A DNA stretch of 64,000 nt from contig NZ_KB892377.1 of assembly GCF_000373785.1 (NCBI RefSeq), positions 646,934-710,933 of the forward strand, given 5' to 3'. A model generated the notes under the pieces. It worked only from the letters and a program-made list of their open reading frames with translations, searched no databases and was not told the DNA's origin. Below are positions 24,421 through 33,174 of this stretch, piece after piece (the stretch's first letter is position 1; each line of letters begins with the position of its first letter). This DNA comes from Erysipelothrix tonsillarum DSM 14972 (lineage in GTDB: Bacteria; Bacillota_I; Bacilli_A; Erysipelotrichales; Erysipelotrichaceae). The translations under genes were made by a program, and so were the position numbers.

Positions 24421-25526
24421 CAGGCATCACCTCCGGAATTTTTAGTGACCTTTGCGATAAATCCTTTAAGAAGTATCGTAAGTGCACTTACATAAATAAT
24501 TGTTGCAGTTATAACTGAAATAATTTCCGGCTCAAGTCCAAATAATTGCAAGTTGTTTCCACCATACGTAATATGAGCAATAAAGAGTCCTGATAGAATA
24601 ATACCAATTGGATTACTCTGAGCCAAGAGCGCAACAGATATCCCGTCAAAACCTTCAGTTAAGAGTACATTTAATACGTCCATATATTTTCCGACATTCG
24701 CAAGGTACATCACAGCACCACCTAATCCGGCAAGGGCACCTGCTATTGTCATGGAAAGAATAATCGATTTTTTTTCATTAATTCCAGCATAACGACTTGC
24801 ATGACGATTGTACCCAACGGCTTTGAGTTCAAAACCAAACTTTGTTTTTTCTAAAATAACATATATTAGAACTGCCATAAGAATCGCAATAACGATACCA
24901 ATATTGACTGAAGATCTCGGAAATAATTTATTCAGACCCAGTACTGGTAAATAGGCATTTACCGGTGGTAAGGTACGTGAATGAACTGAATCAAATGCGG
25001 TATTTGTAATAAGATAATTCACTGCATACATACCGATATAATTTAACATAATAGAAGCAATTACCTCATTAACATTTCGATACGCCTTAAGAATCCCAAC
25101 AATGGCTCCCCACAATGCACCTGCAAGTGCACCACCAATTAAACCAACAATCCACCCGGTCCCTGCGGGCATCCATGTCCAGTTTACACCGATGTATACA
25201 GCGGTAAATGCACCTACAGTAAATTGTCCCGAAGCACCAATATTGAATAAACCTGTTTTAAAAGCAAAACCTACAGATAATCCAGTTAGAATGATTGGAG
25301 CTGCTCTAAATAAAACATTTCCCATTCCACGAAGATTATGATGGAAGCCACCTTTTAAAATAATCCAGAATGCACTAAGAGCATACTGAGGTGTTGTAAG
25401 TAAAATAACAACAAATCCAACGAGTAAACCAATAATTATCGCCAAGAATGATGCGATAACGGCATGATTACTCTCATTTGAAAAAAAGTCTTTAATTTTT
25501 TTACTAATTATATTAGTTTTTGCCAT
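24420..25526 (-). CDS. nupP: Nucleoside ABC transporter permease NupP (YufP)
   Basis: 368 residues from ATG 25526, with GAGGT 7 nt upstream; a frame open 25 codons further lies inside nupO and has no ribosome site. It has multiple helices and the segments FKTGLFNIGASGQFTVGA, NEVIASIMLNYIGMYAVNYL and KFGFELKAVGYNRHASRYAG, typical of the family. The start overlaps nupO by 14 nt. Confidence 0.92.
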   Translation of the reverse strand: MAKTNIISKKIKDFFSNESNHAVIASFLAIIIGLLVGFVVILLTTPQYALSAFWIILKGGFHHNLRGMGNVLFRAAPIILTGLSVGFAFKTGLFNIGASGQFTVGAFTAVYIGVNWTWMPAGTGWIVGLIGGALAGALWGAIVGILKAYRNVNEVIASIMLNYIGMYAVNYLITNTAFDSVHSRTLPPVNAYLPVLGLNKLFPRSSVNIGIVIAILMAVLIYVILEKTKFGFELKAVGYNRHASRYAGINEKKSIILSMTIAGALAGLGGAVMYLANVGKYMDVLNVLLTEGFDGISVALLAQSNPIGIILSGLFIAHITYGGNNLQLFGLEPEIISVITATIIYVSALTILLKGFIAKVTKNSGGDA

Positions 25527-27048
25527 TTTGAGTACCTCGCTTCGCTCCAGCCATATATAACCCAAGTTCTTGTTGCGTGATATTTTCAGGCTTGAACTCA
25601 CCTACAAACTCACCGTTATACATAACAAGGATCCGATCACTGATGTTCATAATCTCTGATAATTCATAAGAGACAAGAAGAACAGATTTTCCGGCATCAC
25701 GCTGCGCTACAAGTTGATTGTGTATGTATTCGATAGCACCAACGTCCAAACCACGCGTAGGTTGTACAGCCATCAGCACCTCTGAACCCATGTCAATTTC
25801 ACGAGCTAGAATCGCTTTTTGTTGATTCCCTCCGGACATACTACGTACAGTTGAATTTGGTCCTTTTGAGCTTCGAATATCGAATTTTTCAATCATTTTT
25901 CTTGCATAAGTTTCAATCTTATCAAAGCGAAGCATTCCGTGCTTTTGGAAGCGGTCTGTAAAGTATTGCTTAAGAACGAGATTGTAATCTAATTTGTAAT
26001 CAAGTACGAGTCCATCTTTATGTCGATCTTCGGGGATATGCGAAATCCCGTGCGTATTGCGATATCGAATTGACTTATCTTCAATACTCTCACCCTTAAG
26101 AACGATTTCTCCCTGAGTTATAGGAAGCATTCCCGCAATGGCATAAACAAGTTCGTGTTGCCCATTACCTTCGATTCCAGCGATACTTACAATTTCCCCT
26201 TCATGTAATGCAAAAGAGGCTGCTTTAACCGCATCATGATTCCCATGTGATGAAGCGACGTTAATATTCGTAACTTCTAGAACAACCTCGCCGCGTTCAA
26301 TCGGTTTCATATCAATATTTAAATCAATTTTACGACCAACCATCATTTCGGACATTTCATCAACTGAAACATCTTTAACGTTAACTGTGGCAATAAACTT
26401 TCCTTTTCGAAGGACCGATACCCGATCTGCAACTTCTTTAATCTCATTTAACTTATGTGTAATAAAAATAATCGATTTCCCTTCAGAACGCAACTGTTTC
26501 ATAATTGCCATTAACTCATGAATCTCTTGCGGTGTTAAAACAGCTGTAGGTTCATCAAAAATCATAACATCGCTTTCACGATAGAGTAATTTTAAAATCT
26601 CAACGCGCTGTTGCATCCCTACTGAAATATCAGAAATTCTAGCATCAGGATCAACGTTGAGATTGTATCGATTGCTTAATTCAATGATTGCCTTACGTGC
26701 ATCGCCAAGACGAACCATGCCGCGTTCAACCGTTTCAACACCTAAAATAATATTTTCTGTAACTGTAAAATTATCTACTAATTTAAAATGCTGGTGTACC
26801 ATACCTATTTTATGATAGGTAGCTTCATGAGGGTTATTAATTTTAGTAACTTTGTCACGAATGACAATCTCTCCAGAATCTGGTTGATACATCCCAAACA
26901 ACACTGACATCAACGTTGATTTTCCAGCACCATTCTCACCCAACAGTGCCAAAATTTCCCCTTCACGAAGTGAAATTGTGACGTCATCATTGGCTTTTAT
27001 ACCTGGAAACGTCTTGGTGATATGATTCATTTCAACAATATTTTTCAT
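25513..27048 (-). CDS. nupO: Nucleoside ABC transporter ATP-binding protein NupO (YufO)
   Basis: 511 residues, a tandem ATPase. The first half has GENGAGKSTLM and VGMQQRVEILK with MIFDEPTAVLTP. The second half has GIEGNGQHELVY, a degenerate Walker A, then MSGGNQQKAILARE and AVQPTRGLD. This is the sugar/nucleoside-importer layout, in which only one site is fully canonical. It powers nucleoside uptake with NupP and NupQ. A promoter with a cre site and a folded leader lies upstream. Confidence 0.94.
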   Translation of the reverse strand: MKNIVEMNHITKTFPGIKANDDVTISLREGEILALLGENGAGKSTLMSVLFGMYQPDSGEIVIRDKVTKINNPHEATYHKIGMVHQHFKLVDNFTVTENIILGVETVERGMVRLGDARKAIIELSNRYNLNVDPDARISDISVGMQQRVEILKLLYRESDVMIFDEPTAVLTPQEIHELMAIMKQLRSEGKSIIFITHKLNEIKEVADRVSVLRKGKFIATVNVKDVSVDEMSEMMVGRKIDLNIDMKPIERGEVVLEVTNINVASSHGNHDAVKAASFALHEGEIVSIAGIEGNGQHELVYAIAGMLPITQGEIVLKGESIEDKSIRYRNTHGISHIPEDRHKDGLVLDYKLDYNLVLKQYFTDRFQKHGMLRFDKIETYARKMIEKFDIRSSKGPNSTVRSMSGGNQQKAILAREIDMGSEVLMAVQPTRGLDVGAIEYIHNQLVAQRDAGKSVLLVSYELSEIMNISDRILVMYNGEFVGEFKPENITQQELGLYMAGAKRGTQNGKN

Positions 27049-27298
27049 ATGCCCTTACACTCCTTAAACATATCATACACAAAAATGTATTCTTAAAACA
27101 GTAAAAAATCGAATAATAAAAATATCAAGCACTCTTGATATCGAATTGTTTATCTTTGATAAGCACCATCCCCATATTTTTTTATACTTTAAACCCTCAT
27201 ATTCTATTAAATTAAAGTGCGGTTAATGATAGAATAACCCTTTGTGATGGGTTCTAACTTCAATTTGTTAAATTAGAATATGATTTATGTTCACATAA
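27049..27298 (-). promoter_or_regulatory. Folded leader of nupO with an attenuator-like terminator
   Basis: About 245 nt lie between the predicted start of transcription (near 27292) and nupO. Hairpin A is AGAATAACCC with GGGTTCT (27231-27255). Hairpin B is TATTCTAT with ATAGAATA (27200-27236). They share 27231-27236, so only one can form. Downstream, ATATCAAG-CACT-CTTGATAT (27122-27141) is followed on the minus strand by TTTTTATTATT and can terminate transcription. I looked for the purine riboswitch core and did not find it. Confidence 0.5.
27122..27141 (-). terminator. Intrinsic terminator inside the nupO leader
   Basis: An 8-bp stem (ATATCAAG / CTTGATAT, 4-nt loop) with T-rich sequence following on the minus strand. 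It lies about 75 nt before the nupO start and so would act on read-through from bmpA or as an attenuator. Confidence 0.7.
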
Positions 27299-27336
27299 AT
27301 ATTAGCATTTTTACAGTATATTAGCAAGCGCTTTCA
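27299..27336 (-). promoter_or_regulatory. nupO promoter with overlapping cre site
   Basis: On the minus strand TTGCTA (27327-27322) and TAATAT (27304-27299) are 17 nt apart. The 14-nt AGCAAGCGCTTTCA (plus strand, 27323-27336) differs from the ideal CcpA box TGAAAGCGCTTTCA at two positions and covers the -35 element. CcpA bound here would repress nucleoside uptake when a preferred sugar is present. Confidence 0.65.
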
Positions 27337-27354
27337 GTGTGTGTTTAGACATAA

Positions 27355-27380
27355 ATCGCTGAGTATATGTACTCAGCGAT
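27355..27380 (-). terminator. Hairpin at the end of the first bmpA-like gene
   Basis: ATCGCTGAGTA-TATG-TACTCAGCGAT is a perfect 11-bp stem that contains the stop codon (27375-27373). The T tract after it is weak (TTTATG), so it may also act to protect the messenger end. Confidence 0.6.
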
Positions 27381-28464
27381 AAAAATCAATTTTCAGGTTC
27401 GGATATGTGGTTGATTCTTTAAATTCCAAGCCAAATTCGTCATGTTCAGTTTCGATTTCTAAAGTTTGTTTGTTCAATCGCTCTTGCGTCGTCTCTACAA
27501 GTTCATTAAATTCTTCTTTTGTGACATGCTTCAAGCGCTCGTAACTAAGTTCAACCCCAACGCCATCGCGATTTAAATCAACGGTAAGTACCTCCCCACC
27601 TGGAAAACTTTTATTCTGAATAGCTTCAAGTAGGTCAGTAACGGTTTTACGAATCCCTTTAGTAGCGGAAAAGACAACCGTTTCGCTGATATAAGATTGA
27701 TCGACATCTACCCCTATAAATTGTTTTTGAGTATCTTCTGCAGCTTTAATGATTGATTGTCCTGCACCACCGGCTGATGCGAAAATAATTTCAGTTCCCT
27801 CATTATACCAACTTGCACCCAGCATTTGTATTTCTGTAGATGGTTCAAAACTTCCAGTGTACTTATATTTAATATGAATGGTTTGATTTTTCATTGCAGC
27901 ACCATCTTGCAAGCCTTTTAGAAAACCCATTCCATATCGCTCAACTGAAGGAATTTTGGCACCACCTACAAATCCTACTTTTGTATATCCTTCTAACGCA
28001 GCTACGTATCCAGCTAAATAAGAGGCCTGTTCTTCTTTAAAGAGAACGGGAACAAGATTTTTTTTGATTGTTTGATCTCCAGTATCGGCCCTTTTTGGCA
28101 TCGCATCTATGAGAATAAAATTGACATCTGGAAAATCATCTTGCACCTTCGCAGCCGTAGCTTCGAAATAAAATCCAGGTAAAACGACAACGCGTGCACC
28201 ACCTTCTGTGATTGCTTTCTCTATTTCGTTATAGAATGCATTATCATCTTTATTCTCTGGTCTGTAATACTTATAAGTAACATTGTTACGCGACGCAAAA
28301 TCAACAATTCCTTCCCATGATTCTTGATTAAACGAATGATCATCAATCGTCCCAATATCCGTTATAAGCGCGATTTCCGCTTTATCTTGGCTATTCGATG
28401 TCGAAGTGGAACAACCGAATAGTAAAAATAAAATCAAAACAAAAACATATTTTTTGAATTTCAT
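27373..28464 (-). CDS. BmpA-family nucleoside-binding lipoprotein (copy 1)
   Basis: 363 residues. Signal peptide with lipobox LLFGCSTS. The mature part has the family start AEIALITDIGTIDDHSFNQESW, then EKAITEGGARVVVLPGF, YLAGYVAA and GVDVDQSYI. It captures nucleosides outside the membrane for NupOPQ. GGGGGG lies 8 nt before the ATG. It is clearly a paralogue of the next gene upstream, to which it keeps near-identical motifs in the same order. Confidence 0.92.
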   Translation of the reverse strand: MKFKKYVFVLILFLLFGCSTSTSNSQDKAEIALITDIGTIDDHSFNQESWEGIVDFASRNNVTYKYYRPENKDDNAFYNEIEKAITEGGARVVVLPGFYFEATAAKVQDDFPDVNFILIDAMPKRADTGDQTIKKNLVPVLFKEEQASYLAGYVAALEGYTKVGFVGGAKIPSVERYGMGFLKGLQDGAAMKNQTIHIKYKYTGSFEPSTEIQMLGASWYNEGTEIIFASAGGAGQSIIKAAEDTQKQFIGVDVDQSYISETVVFSATKGIRKTVTDLLEAIQNKSFPGGEVLTVDLNRDGVGVELSYERLKHVTKEEFNELVETTQERLNKQTLEIETEHDEFGLEFKESTTYPNLKIDFYR

Positions 28465-28539
28465 AAATTCCCCCCTTTACACTCTAACTTTATCAATTGA
28501 ATGACCATAATTCAAACACTTATATTTCCACTTACACAA

Positions 28540-28571
28540 AAAAAACATGGCTTTTATTGGCCATGTTTTTT
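28540..28571. terminator. Terminator after the second bmpA-like gene
   Basis: CATGGC-TTTTATTG-GCCATG with A and T tracts outside both arms. It lies 20 nt after the stop of the upstream bmpA-like gene, so the two lipoprotein genes are probably separate units at least in part. Confidence 0.85.
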
Positions 28572-28590
28572 AAGTATATAATTTAATCAA

Positions 28591-29691
28591 TTATTTAACA
28601 AATGTAATATTGATATTTTTAAGTGTTGGATCACTAATTACATCTGAAAAATCATCTGCATGTTGTTTCTTAATGCTTGATGTAACCCCATCTTTATCCG
28701 CTTTCATGTCTTCAATAACTTTATCCAAGTCTTCTTGTTTGAAAGTTTTAAAACGGTCAAAGTTTTTAGGAAGTCCTACCCCATTATCATTAATGTTATA
28801 GGCATGTTGTGTTCCACCTGGGAATTTGCCATCATAATGCGCTTTAAGTCCCTCATAAACAGCTAATTGTAGTTCTTTTAAAGCTGAAGTAATGATTGTT
28901 TCACTTTCAGCCGATTGGTCAACATCAACACCAATAACCTTGGCTTCTTTATCTTCAGCGGCTTTAAATACTGAAGGTCCTGCACCACCTGCTGAAACGA
29001 AGATTACTTCTGTTCCTCCAGCATACCAGCCTGATGCCAACATTTGAACCTCTTGAGAAGCTTCAAATGTACCTGAGTATTTGTACATCATGTCGATTGT
29101 AATACCAAGTTCTTCAGCTGCGTGGTTTGCACCGTATACATAACCTAGTCCAAATTTCTCAACTGCCGGAACTTTCATACCACCGATATAACCTAGTTTT
29201 GTAAATCCATCTTTAACTGCAGCATATCCTGCTAAGAATCCAGCTTGTTGTTCTTCCCAAACCACTGAATACATATTAGGACCAATTACAGGTTCTGATT
29301 GAGGTGTCTCCGAAGGAGCTCCATCCACAAAAATAAAGTTTACATCTGGAAATTCTTGTTGTGCTCTAAAAGCAGCGTTAGCGAATAAAAATCCTGGCAT
29401 AACGACAACTTTTGCGCCCCCCTCAGTGATCGCTTTTTCGATTTCGTTAAAATACGCCTCGTCATCTTTTGCGACTGGACGATAGTATGTATGAGTAATA
29501 TTGTTTTCCTCACCATACTGTTTAACGCCTTCATAAGAACCTTGGTTAAATGAGCGGTCATCAATTGTACCAACGTCAGTAATCAAAGCGATTTCTGCGC
29601 CTTTTCCATCTTGAGCTTTTTCTCCACCTGAACAAGCGGTAAGAGTAAGAGCTAACAAGACAACTAAAACACTAGAAAATAGTTTTTTCAT
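28591..29691 (-). CDS. nupN: BmpA-family nucleoside-binding lipoprotein (copy 2)
   Basis: 366 residues from ATG 29691 with GGAGG 6 nt upstream; the open frame 34 codons longer lies in the promoter region. Lipobox LTACSGG. The mature part repeats the family motifs (AEIALITDVGTIDDRSFNQGSY, EKAITEGGAKVVVMPGF, FLAGYAAV, GVDVDQSAES). Two binding proteins for one transporter may widen its substrate range. It has its own promoter. Confidence 0.92.
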   Translation of the reverse strand: MKKLFSSVLVVLLALTLTACSGGEKAQDGKGAEIALITDVGTIDDRSFNQGSYEGVKQYGEENNITHTYYRPVAKDDEAYFNEIEKAITEGGAKVVVMPGFLFANAAFRAQQEFPDVNFIFVDGAPSETPQSEPVIGPNMYSVVWEEQQAGFLAGYAAVKDGFTKLGYIGGMKVPAVEKFGLGYVYGANHAAEELGITIDMMYKYSGTFEASQEVQMLASGWYAGGTEVIFVSAGGAGPSVFKAAEDKEAKVIGVDVDQSAESETIITSALKELQLAVYEGLKAHYDGKFPGGTQHAYNINDNGVGLPKNFDRFKTFKQEDLDKVIEDMKADKDGVTSSIKKQHADDFSDVISDPTLKNINITFVK

Positions 29692-29724
29692 CTGTTTCCT
29701 CCATACAAGTTTCCTTGTGTCTAT

Positions 29725-29753
29725 ATCGTATCTAATTTTATATTGATAATCAA
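29725..29753 (-). promoter_or_regulatory. Promoter of the second bmpA-like gene
   Basis: TTGATT (29753-29748) and TACGAT (29730-29725) on the minus strand, spaced 17 nt. The -35 element lies inside a 13-nt palindrome, ATTGATAATCAAT (29742-29754), which could be an operator. Confidence 0.55.
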
Positions 29754-29840
29754 TAGTAATGTCACAAATATATGTAACCGTTATCATTGACACCTCATTT
29801 ACCCGATGAGTTATACATATTTAAGGGTCTATCTACAAAA

Positions 29841-29873
29841 AAACTCTAGTATAAATCGCTCATACTAGAGTTT
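29841..29873. terminator. Terminator after thrS
   Basis: AAACTCTAGTAT (29841-29852) pairs with ATACTAGAGTTT (29862-29873), with an 8-nt loop. On the minus strand it is followed by TTTTTT. It lies about 50 nt after the thrS stop. Confidence 0.85.
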
Positions 29874-29923
29874 TTCTTAAATATAAAAATATTTACATCT
29901 TTTTAACGGCTATAAAACCAACT

Positions 29924-31675
29924 TTATTTTTCAATTTTGTGGATATAACGAGATTTGATTTCATGTTGTACTAAATCTAAGAAAGCATTCAATTCAAAAG
30001 GATTTTGAGCACGTTCGCCATATCGACGTACGTTCACACTACGATCTTCAATTTCCTTGTCTCCAATAATAATTTGAAGTGGAATCTTGTTTTTTTGTGC
30101 TTCGCGTAAACGATAACCGAGTTTTTCATTACGACCATCAACGTGAGCACGTACACCCATATCCAAGAGTAACTCACATACTTCGTTCGCATAATCCATA
30201 TGGAATTCTGTATTTACAGGAATAATTTCAACTTGCTTCGGTGCCATCCAAATAGGGAAACCACCCGCAAAGTGCTCAATTAATATTCCAATAAAACGTT
30301 CGATTGAACCGAAAATTGCTCGATGAAGCATGATTGGTCGTTTTTTCTTACCATCTTCCGCAACATAGGTAAGATCAAAGCGTTCTGGTAGGTTCATATC
30401 TAATTGAACTGTACCGCATTGCCATACACGATTCAGCGAATCACGCACTTTAAAGTCTAGCTTAGGACCATAGAATGCTCCGTCACCTTCATTAATCTTA
30501 AAATCAACGCCAGCAGCCACACAAGCCTCTTTAAGCGCTTGTTCAGAGCGGTCCCACACTTCGATATCTCCAATATATTTTTCCTCTGGTCGTGTCGATA
30601 ATTCGATAGAATATGAAAGTCCAAAAGTAGAATAAATTTCATCAATAAAATCTAAAATTTCAACAATTTCAGCCTGCAACTGATCTTCTCGCATAAACAA
30701 GTGCGCATCATCTTGTGTAAATGATCTTACACGGAAGAGTCCATTAAGGGCACCACTTGCTTCATGACGATGAACGTGTCCCATTTCGGCTAAGCGAATT
30801 GGAAGGTCGCGGTATGAATGGAGTCCATTTTTATAAACCAACATCCCACCTGGGCAGTTCATCGGTTTAATTGCAAATTCGCGATCATCAATTGTAGATG
30901 TATACATATTTTCACGATAATTTTCCCAGTGACCCGATACTTCCCAAAGTTCTTTATTTAACATTGTCGGAGTTTGAGTAAAGACATAACCACGCTTAAT
31001 ATGAGCATTATAATAATATTCATCCAGTGCGTGACGCAATGTCATACCATTTGGAAGCCAGAATGGAAATCCGGGTCCATATTCACTCATCATAAAGAGT
31101 TCAAGTTCTTTTCCAAGTTTCTTATGATCCCGCGCTTTAGCTGCCTCAAGCCATTCAAGATATTGATTTAAATCTGCTTCAGTTTCAAATGTGATTCCGT
31201 ATACGCGTTGAAGCATTTTATTCTTGGAATCACCTTTCCAATATGCTCCTGAAACTTTTAAAAGTTTGAAATACTTCATTTTTTTAGTTGTTTCAACGTG
31301 CGGACCACGACATAGATCAATAAATTCAGCTTGACGATATGCAGAAATCGTTGCATCCGCTTCTAGGTTATTAATAATGTCAATTTTGTAAGGATCATCC
31401 TTAAAAATTTCTAAAGCTTCCGCTTTTGTAAGCTCTTCTCGAGTGATGCGCTTATCTTCTTTTGCAATCTTACGCATCATCGATTCGATTTTAGGTAGAT
31501 CCTCTTCTGTGAGTACTTGATCTCCCAAATCAATGTCGTAGTAAAATCCATCCTCAATGACCGGTCCTACCCAGAATTTTGCTTCAGGATAAAGTCTTTT
31601 GACTGCATGAGCCAACAAATGGGCGGATGAGTGATTTAATACATTCAGTTTTTCATCTTCTCTAATATTTACCAT
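29924..31675 (-). CDS. thrS: Threonyl-tRNA synthetase lacking the TGS domain
   Basis: 583 residues from ATG 31675, with GAGGAGG 6 nt upstream. It begins at the point where the editing domain normally starts, so the N-terminal TGS domain (about 60 residues) is missing. The T-box terminator ends only 20 nt upstream, so no room for it exists. Editing motifs are intact (HSSAH and CRGPH). The catalytic core has MNCPGGM, HRHEASGALNGLFRVRSFTQDDAH and a class II motif 3 (LHRAIFGSIERF). The C-terminal anticodon domain is present. It charges tRNA-Thr. Confidence 0.95.
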   Translation of the reverse strand: MVNIREDEKLNVLNHSSAHLLAHAVKRLYPEAKFWVGPVIEDGFYYDIDLGDQVLTEEDLPKIESMMRKIAKEDKRITREELTKAEALEIFKDDPYKIDIINNLEADATISAYRQAEFIDLCRGPHVETTKKMKYFKLLKVSGAYWKGDSKNKMLQRVYGITFETEADLNQYLEWLEAAKARDHKKLGKELELFMMSEYGPGFPFWLPNGMTLRHALDEYYYNAHIKRGYVFTQTPTMLNKELWEVSGHWENYRENMYTSTIDDREFAIKPMNCPGGMLVYKNGLHSYRDLPIRLAEMGHVHRHEASGALNGLFRVRSFTQDDAHLFMREDQLQAEIVEILDFIDEIYSTFGLSYSIELSTRPEEKYIGDIEVWDRSEQALKEACVAAGVDFKINEGDGAFYGPKLDFKVRDSLNRVWQCGTVQLDMNLPERFDLTYVAEDGKKKRPIMLHRAIFGSIERFIGILIEHFAGGFPIWMAPKQVEIIPVNTEFHMDYANEVCELLLDMGVRAHVDGRNEKLGYRLREAQKNKIPLQIIIGDKEIEDRSVNVRRYGERAQNPFELNAFLDLVQHEIKSRYIHKIEK

Positions 31676-31694
31676 AATAACCTCCTCTATAAAA

Positions 31695-31925
31695 GAAAAA
31701 CGTAAATCCATCCAAAAGGACGAATTTACGCGGTACCACCTTTAATTCACAATTAAAAAATTGTGCTCTTAAACTGTTAACGCCAGAATACGGGATTTTT
31801 TCTAAAATCCAACTCTGAGGTGGTAAATACGCATATTCTACGAGAAGTTTTCACCAACCACTTCACTCTCTATTCAAAACAACGTATTTTTGTCCTCTTC
31901 ACTGTTTATATTATATTTATACATC
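31695..31925 (-). ncRNA. T-box leader of thrS
   Basis: The T-box sequence GGTGGTACCGCG (minus strand) lies at 31740-31729. It runs into a terminator, CGTAAATTCGTCC-TTTT-GGATGGATTTACG (31730-31701), followed by TTTTTC. The T-box and terminator arms overlap, as the mechanism requires. Upstream folds contain threonine codon ACC in TTTACCACC (complement of about 31819-31826), which could be the specifier; I have not modelled Stem I. Uncharged tRNA-Thr would prevent termination and switch on thrS. Confidence 0.9.
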
Positions 31926-31944
31926 AATACAACAGAAATTTCAA

Positions 31945-33174
31945 CTAAATTGCAAAATTACCGTCTTTAAATACAACAATTGATTCATTGTCATGTGTCA
32001 AACCGATAACACTCATATCTTCACTTCCGAACATAAAGTCTTCATGATTGAGAGAGTCGTTTGCATTATGGGCAAGCAATTCTTCTTCGGTCATTTCTGT
32101 TCCACCTTTAACATTCATTGGATATGCACGGCCTAATGCCATATGGCATGAAGCATTTTCATCGAATAATGTATTGTAAAATAGAATATTTAAATCAGAT
32201 ATAGGAGACTCGTGTGAAATAAGTGCAATTTCACCGATATGACGACTTCCTTCATCTGTATTTAAGAGTTGTTCTAATGTTTCACGTTCCTGTTTTGCAT
32301 CAAAATCAACAACTTTTCCATCTACAAACTTCAACCAAAATTCATCAATTAATTTACCATTATAATTCAAAGGTTTTGTGCTATAGACGATTCCATTAAC
32401 GTTTAGACGATCTGGCATTGTAAAAGATTCTTCGGTTGGCATATTTGGATTAAATGTGTAACCACGTTCAGAGATTTCTTCGCCACCTGCCCAAATATGA
32501 TCGTCAACGAGTCCAACAACGATATCAGTACCTTTATTGTTTTTAAAGTGTAATGATTTGAAGTTATAGTCATTGAGAACTTTGTTTTGGTGAGACAACT
32601 TAGCGTTATGTTGCTCCCATGCAAGTACAGGATCATCATTTTCATTAATACGCACGGCATATAGAATCGATTCGAGTAATTTATCGTATGCTTCATTAAC
32701 ATCTAAATCTGGAAATACTACATGTGCCCATTCTTTTGTGGGTAATGAAACAAGAGACCATTGACCACGATTTGCCATTGTATATTCTCTCATGCGTTTT
32801 AGTGCTTGTCCTTGTGCTTTAGCTTGAGCAGCTAATTTTTCGCCGTCAACATCCGCCATTAGTCCTGGTGATGGTGCGTAAATAGATAAACGACATAAGT
32901 CTTCATCTAAATAACTGTCATATTCATCGACAAGCCATTGAGGGATATCGGTTAGTGTTTCAATATCTTGGTTTACGACGTGCATTTTAGCAATATGGTC
33001 GTCGCCAAATTTAACGACAACTTTTTTCGCACCCGCGGCATACGCTTCTTCAACAATAAGGCGTGCAAACTCATAATGTTCTGCCTTTACATTCACTAAA
33101 ACCGTCTGTCCTTTTTGTACATTGACACCCGAACAAACAGCTAATTTCGCATATTTTTTAAGTAAATCATTCAT
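31945..33174 (-). CDS. pepS: M29-family aminopeptidase (AmpS/PepS)
   Basis: 409 residues from ATG 33174, which shares one base with the glcK stop and has AAGG upstream. The protein starts MNDLLKKYAKLAVCSGVNVQKGQ, the usual opening of thermophilic-type metallo-aminopeptidases. Metal-site segments include ISERGYTFNPNMPTEESFTMPDR, HIGEIALI and the C-terminal HANDSLNHEDFMFGSEDM. It trims amino acids from peptides in the cytoplasm. Its place after the glycolytic genes looks incidental. Confidence 0.93.
   Translation of the reverse strand: MNDLLKKYAKLAVCSGVNVQKGQTVLVNVKAEHYEFARLIVEEAYAAGAKKVVVKFGDDHIAKMHVVNQDIETLTDIPQWLVDEYDSYLDEDLCRLSIYAPSPGLMADVDGEKLAAQAKAQGQALKRMREYTMANRGQWSLVSLPTKEWAHVVFPDLDVNEAYDKLLESILYAVRINENDDPVLAWEQHNAKLSHQNKVLNDYNFKSLHFKNNKGTDIVVGLVDDHIWAGGEEISERGYTFNPNMPTEESFTMPDRLNVNGIVYSTKPLNYNGKLIDEFWLKFVDGKVVDFDAKQERETLEQLLNTDEGSRHIGEIALISHESPISDLNILFYNTLFDENASCHMALGRAYPMNVKGGTEMTEEELLAHNANDSLNHEDFMFGSEDMSVIGLTHDNESIVVFKDGNFAI

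Noticed and set aside
27049-27298. Purine riboswitch in front of nupO
   Set aside because: The expected core sequences (ATATGG loop, TCTACC joining region, ACCGTAAA) are absent; only generic hairpins are seen.
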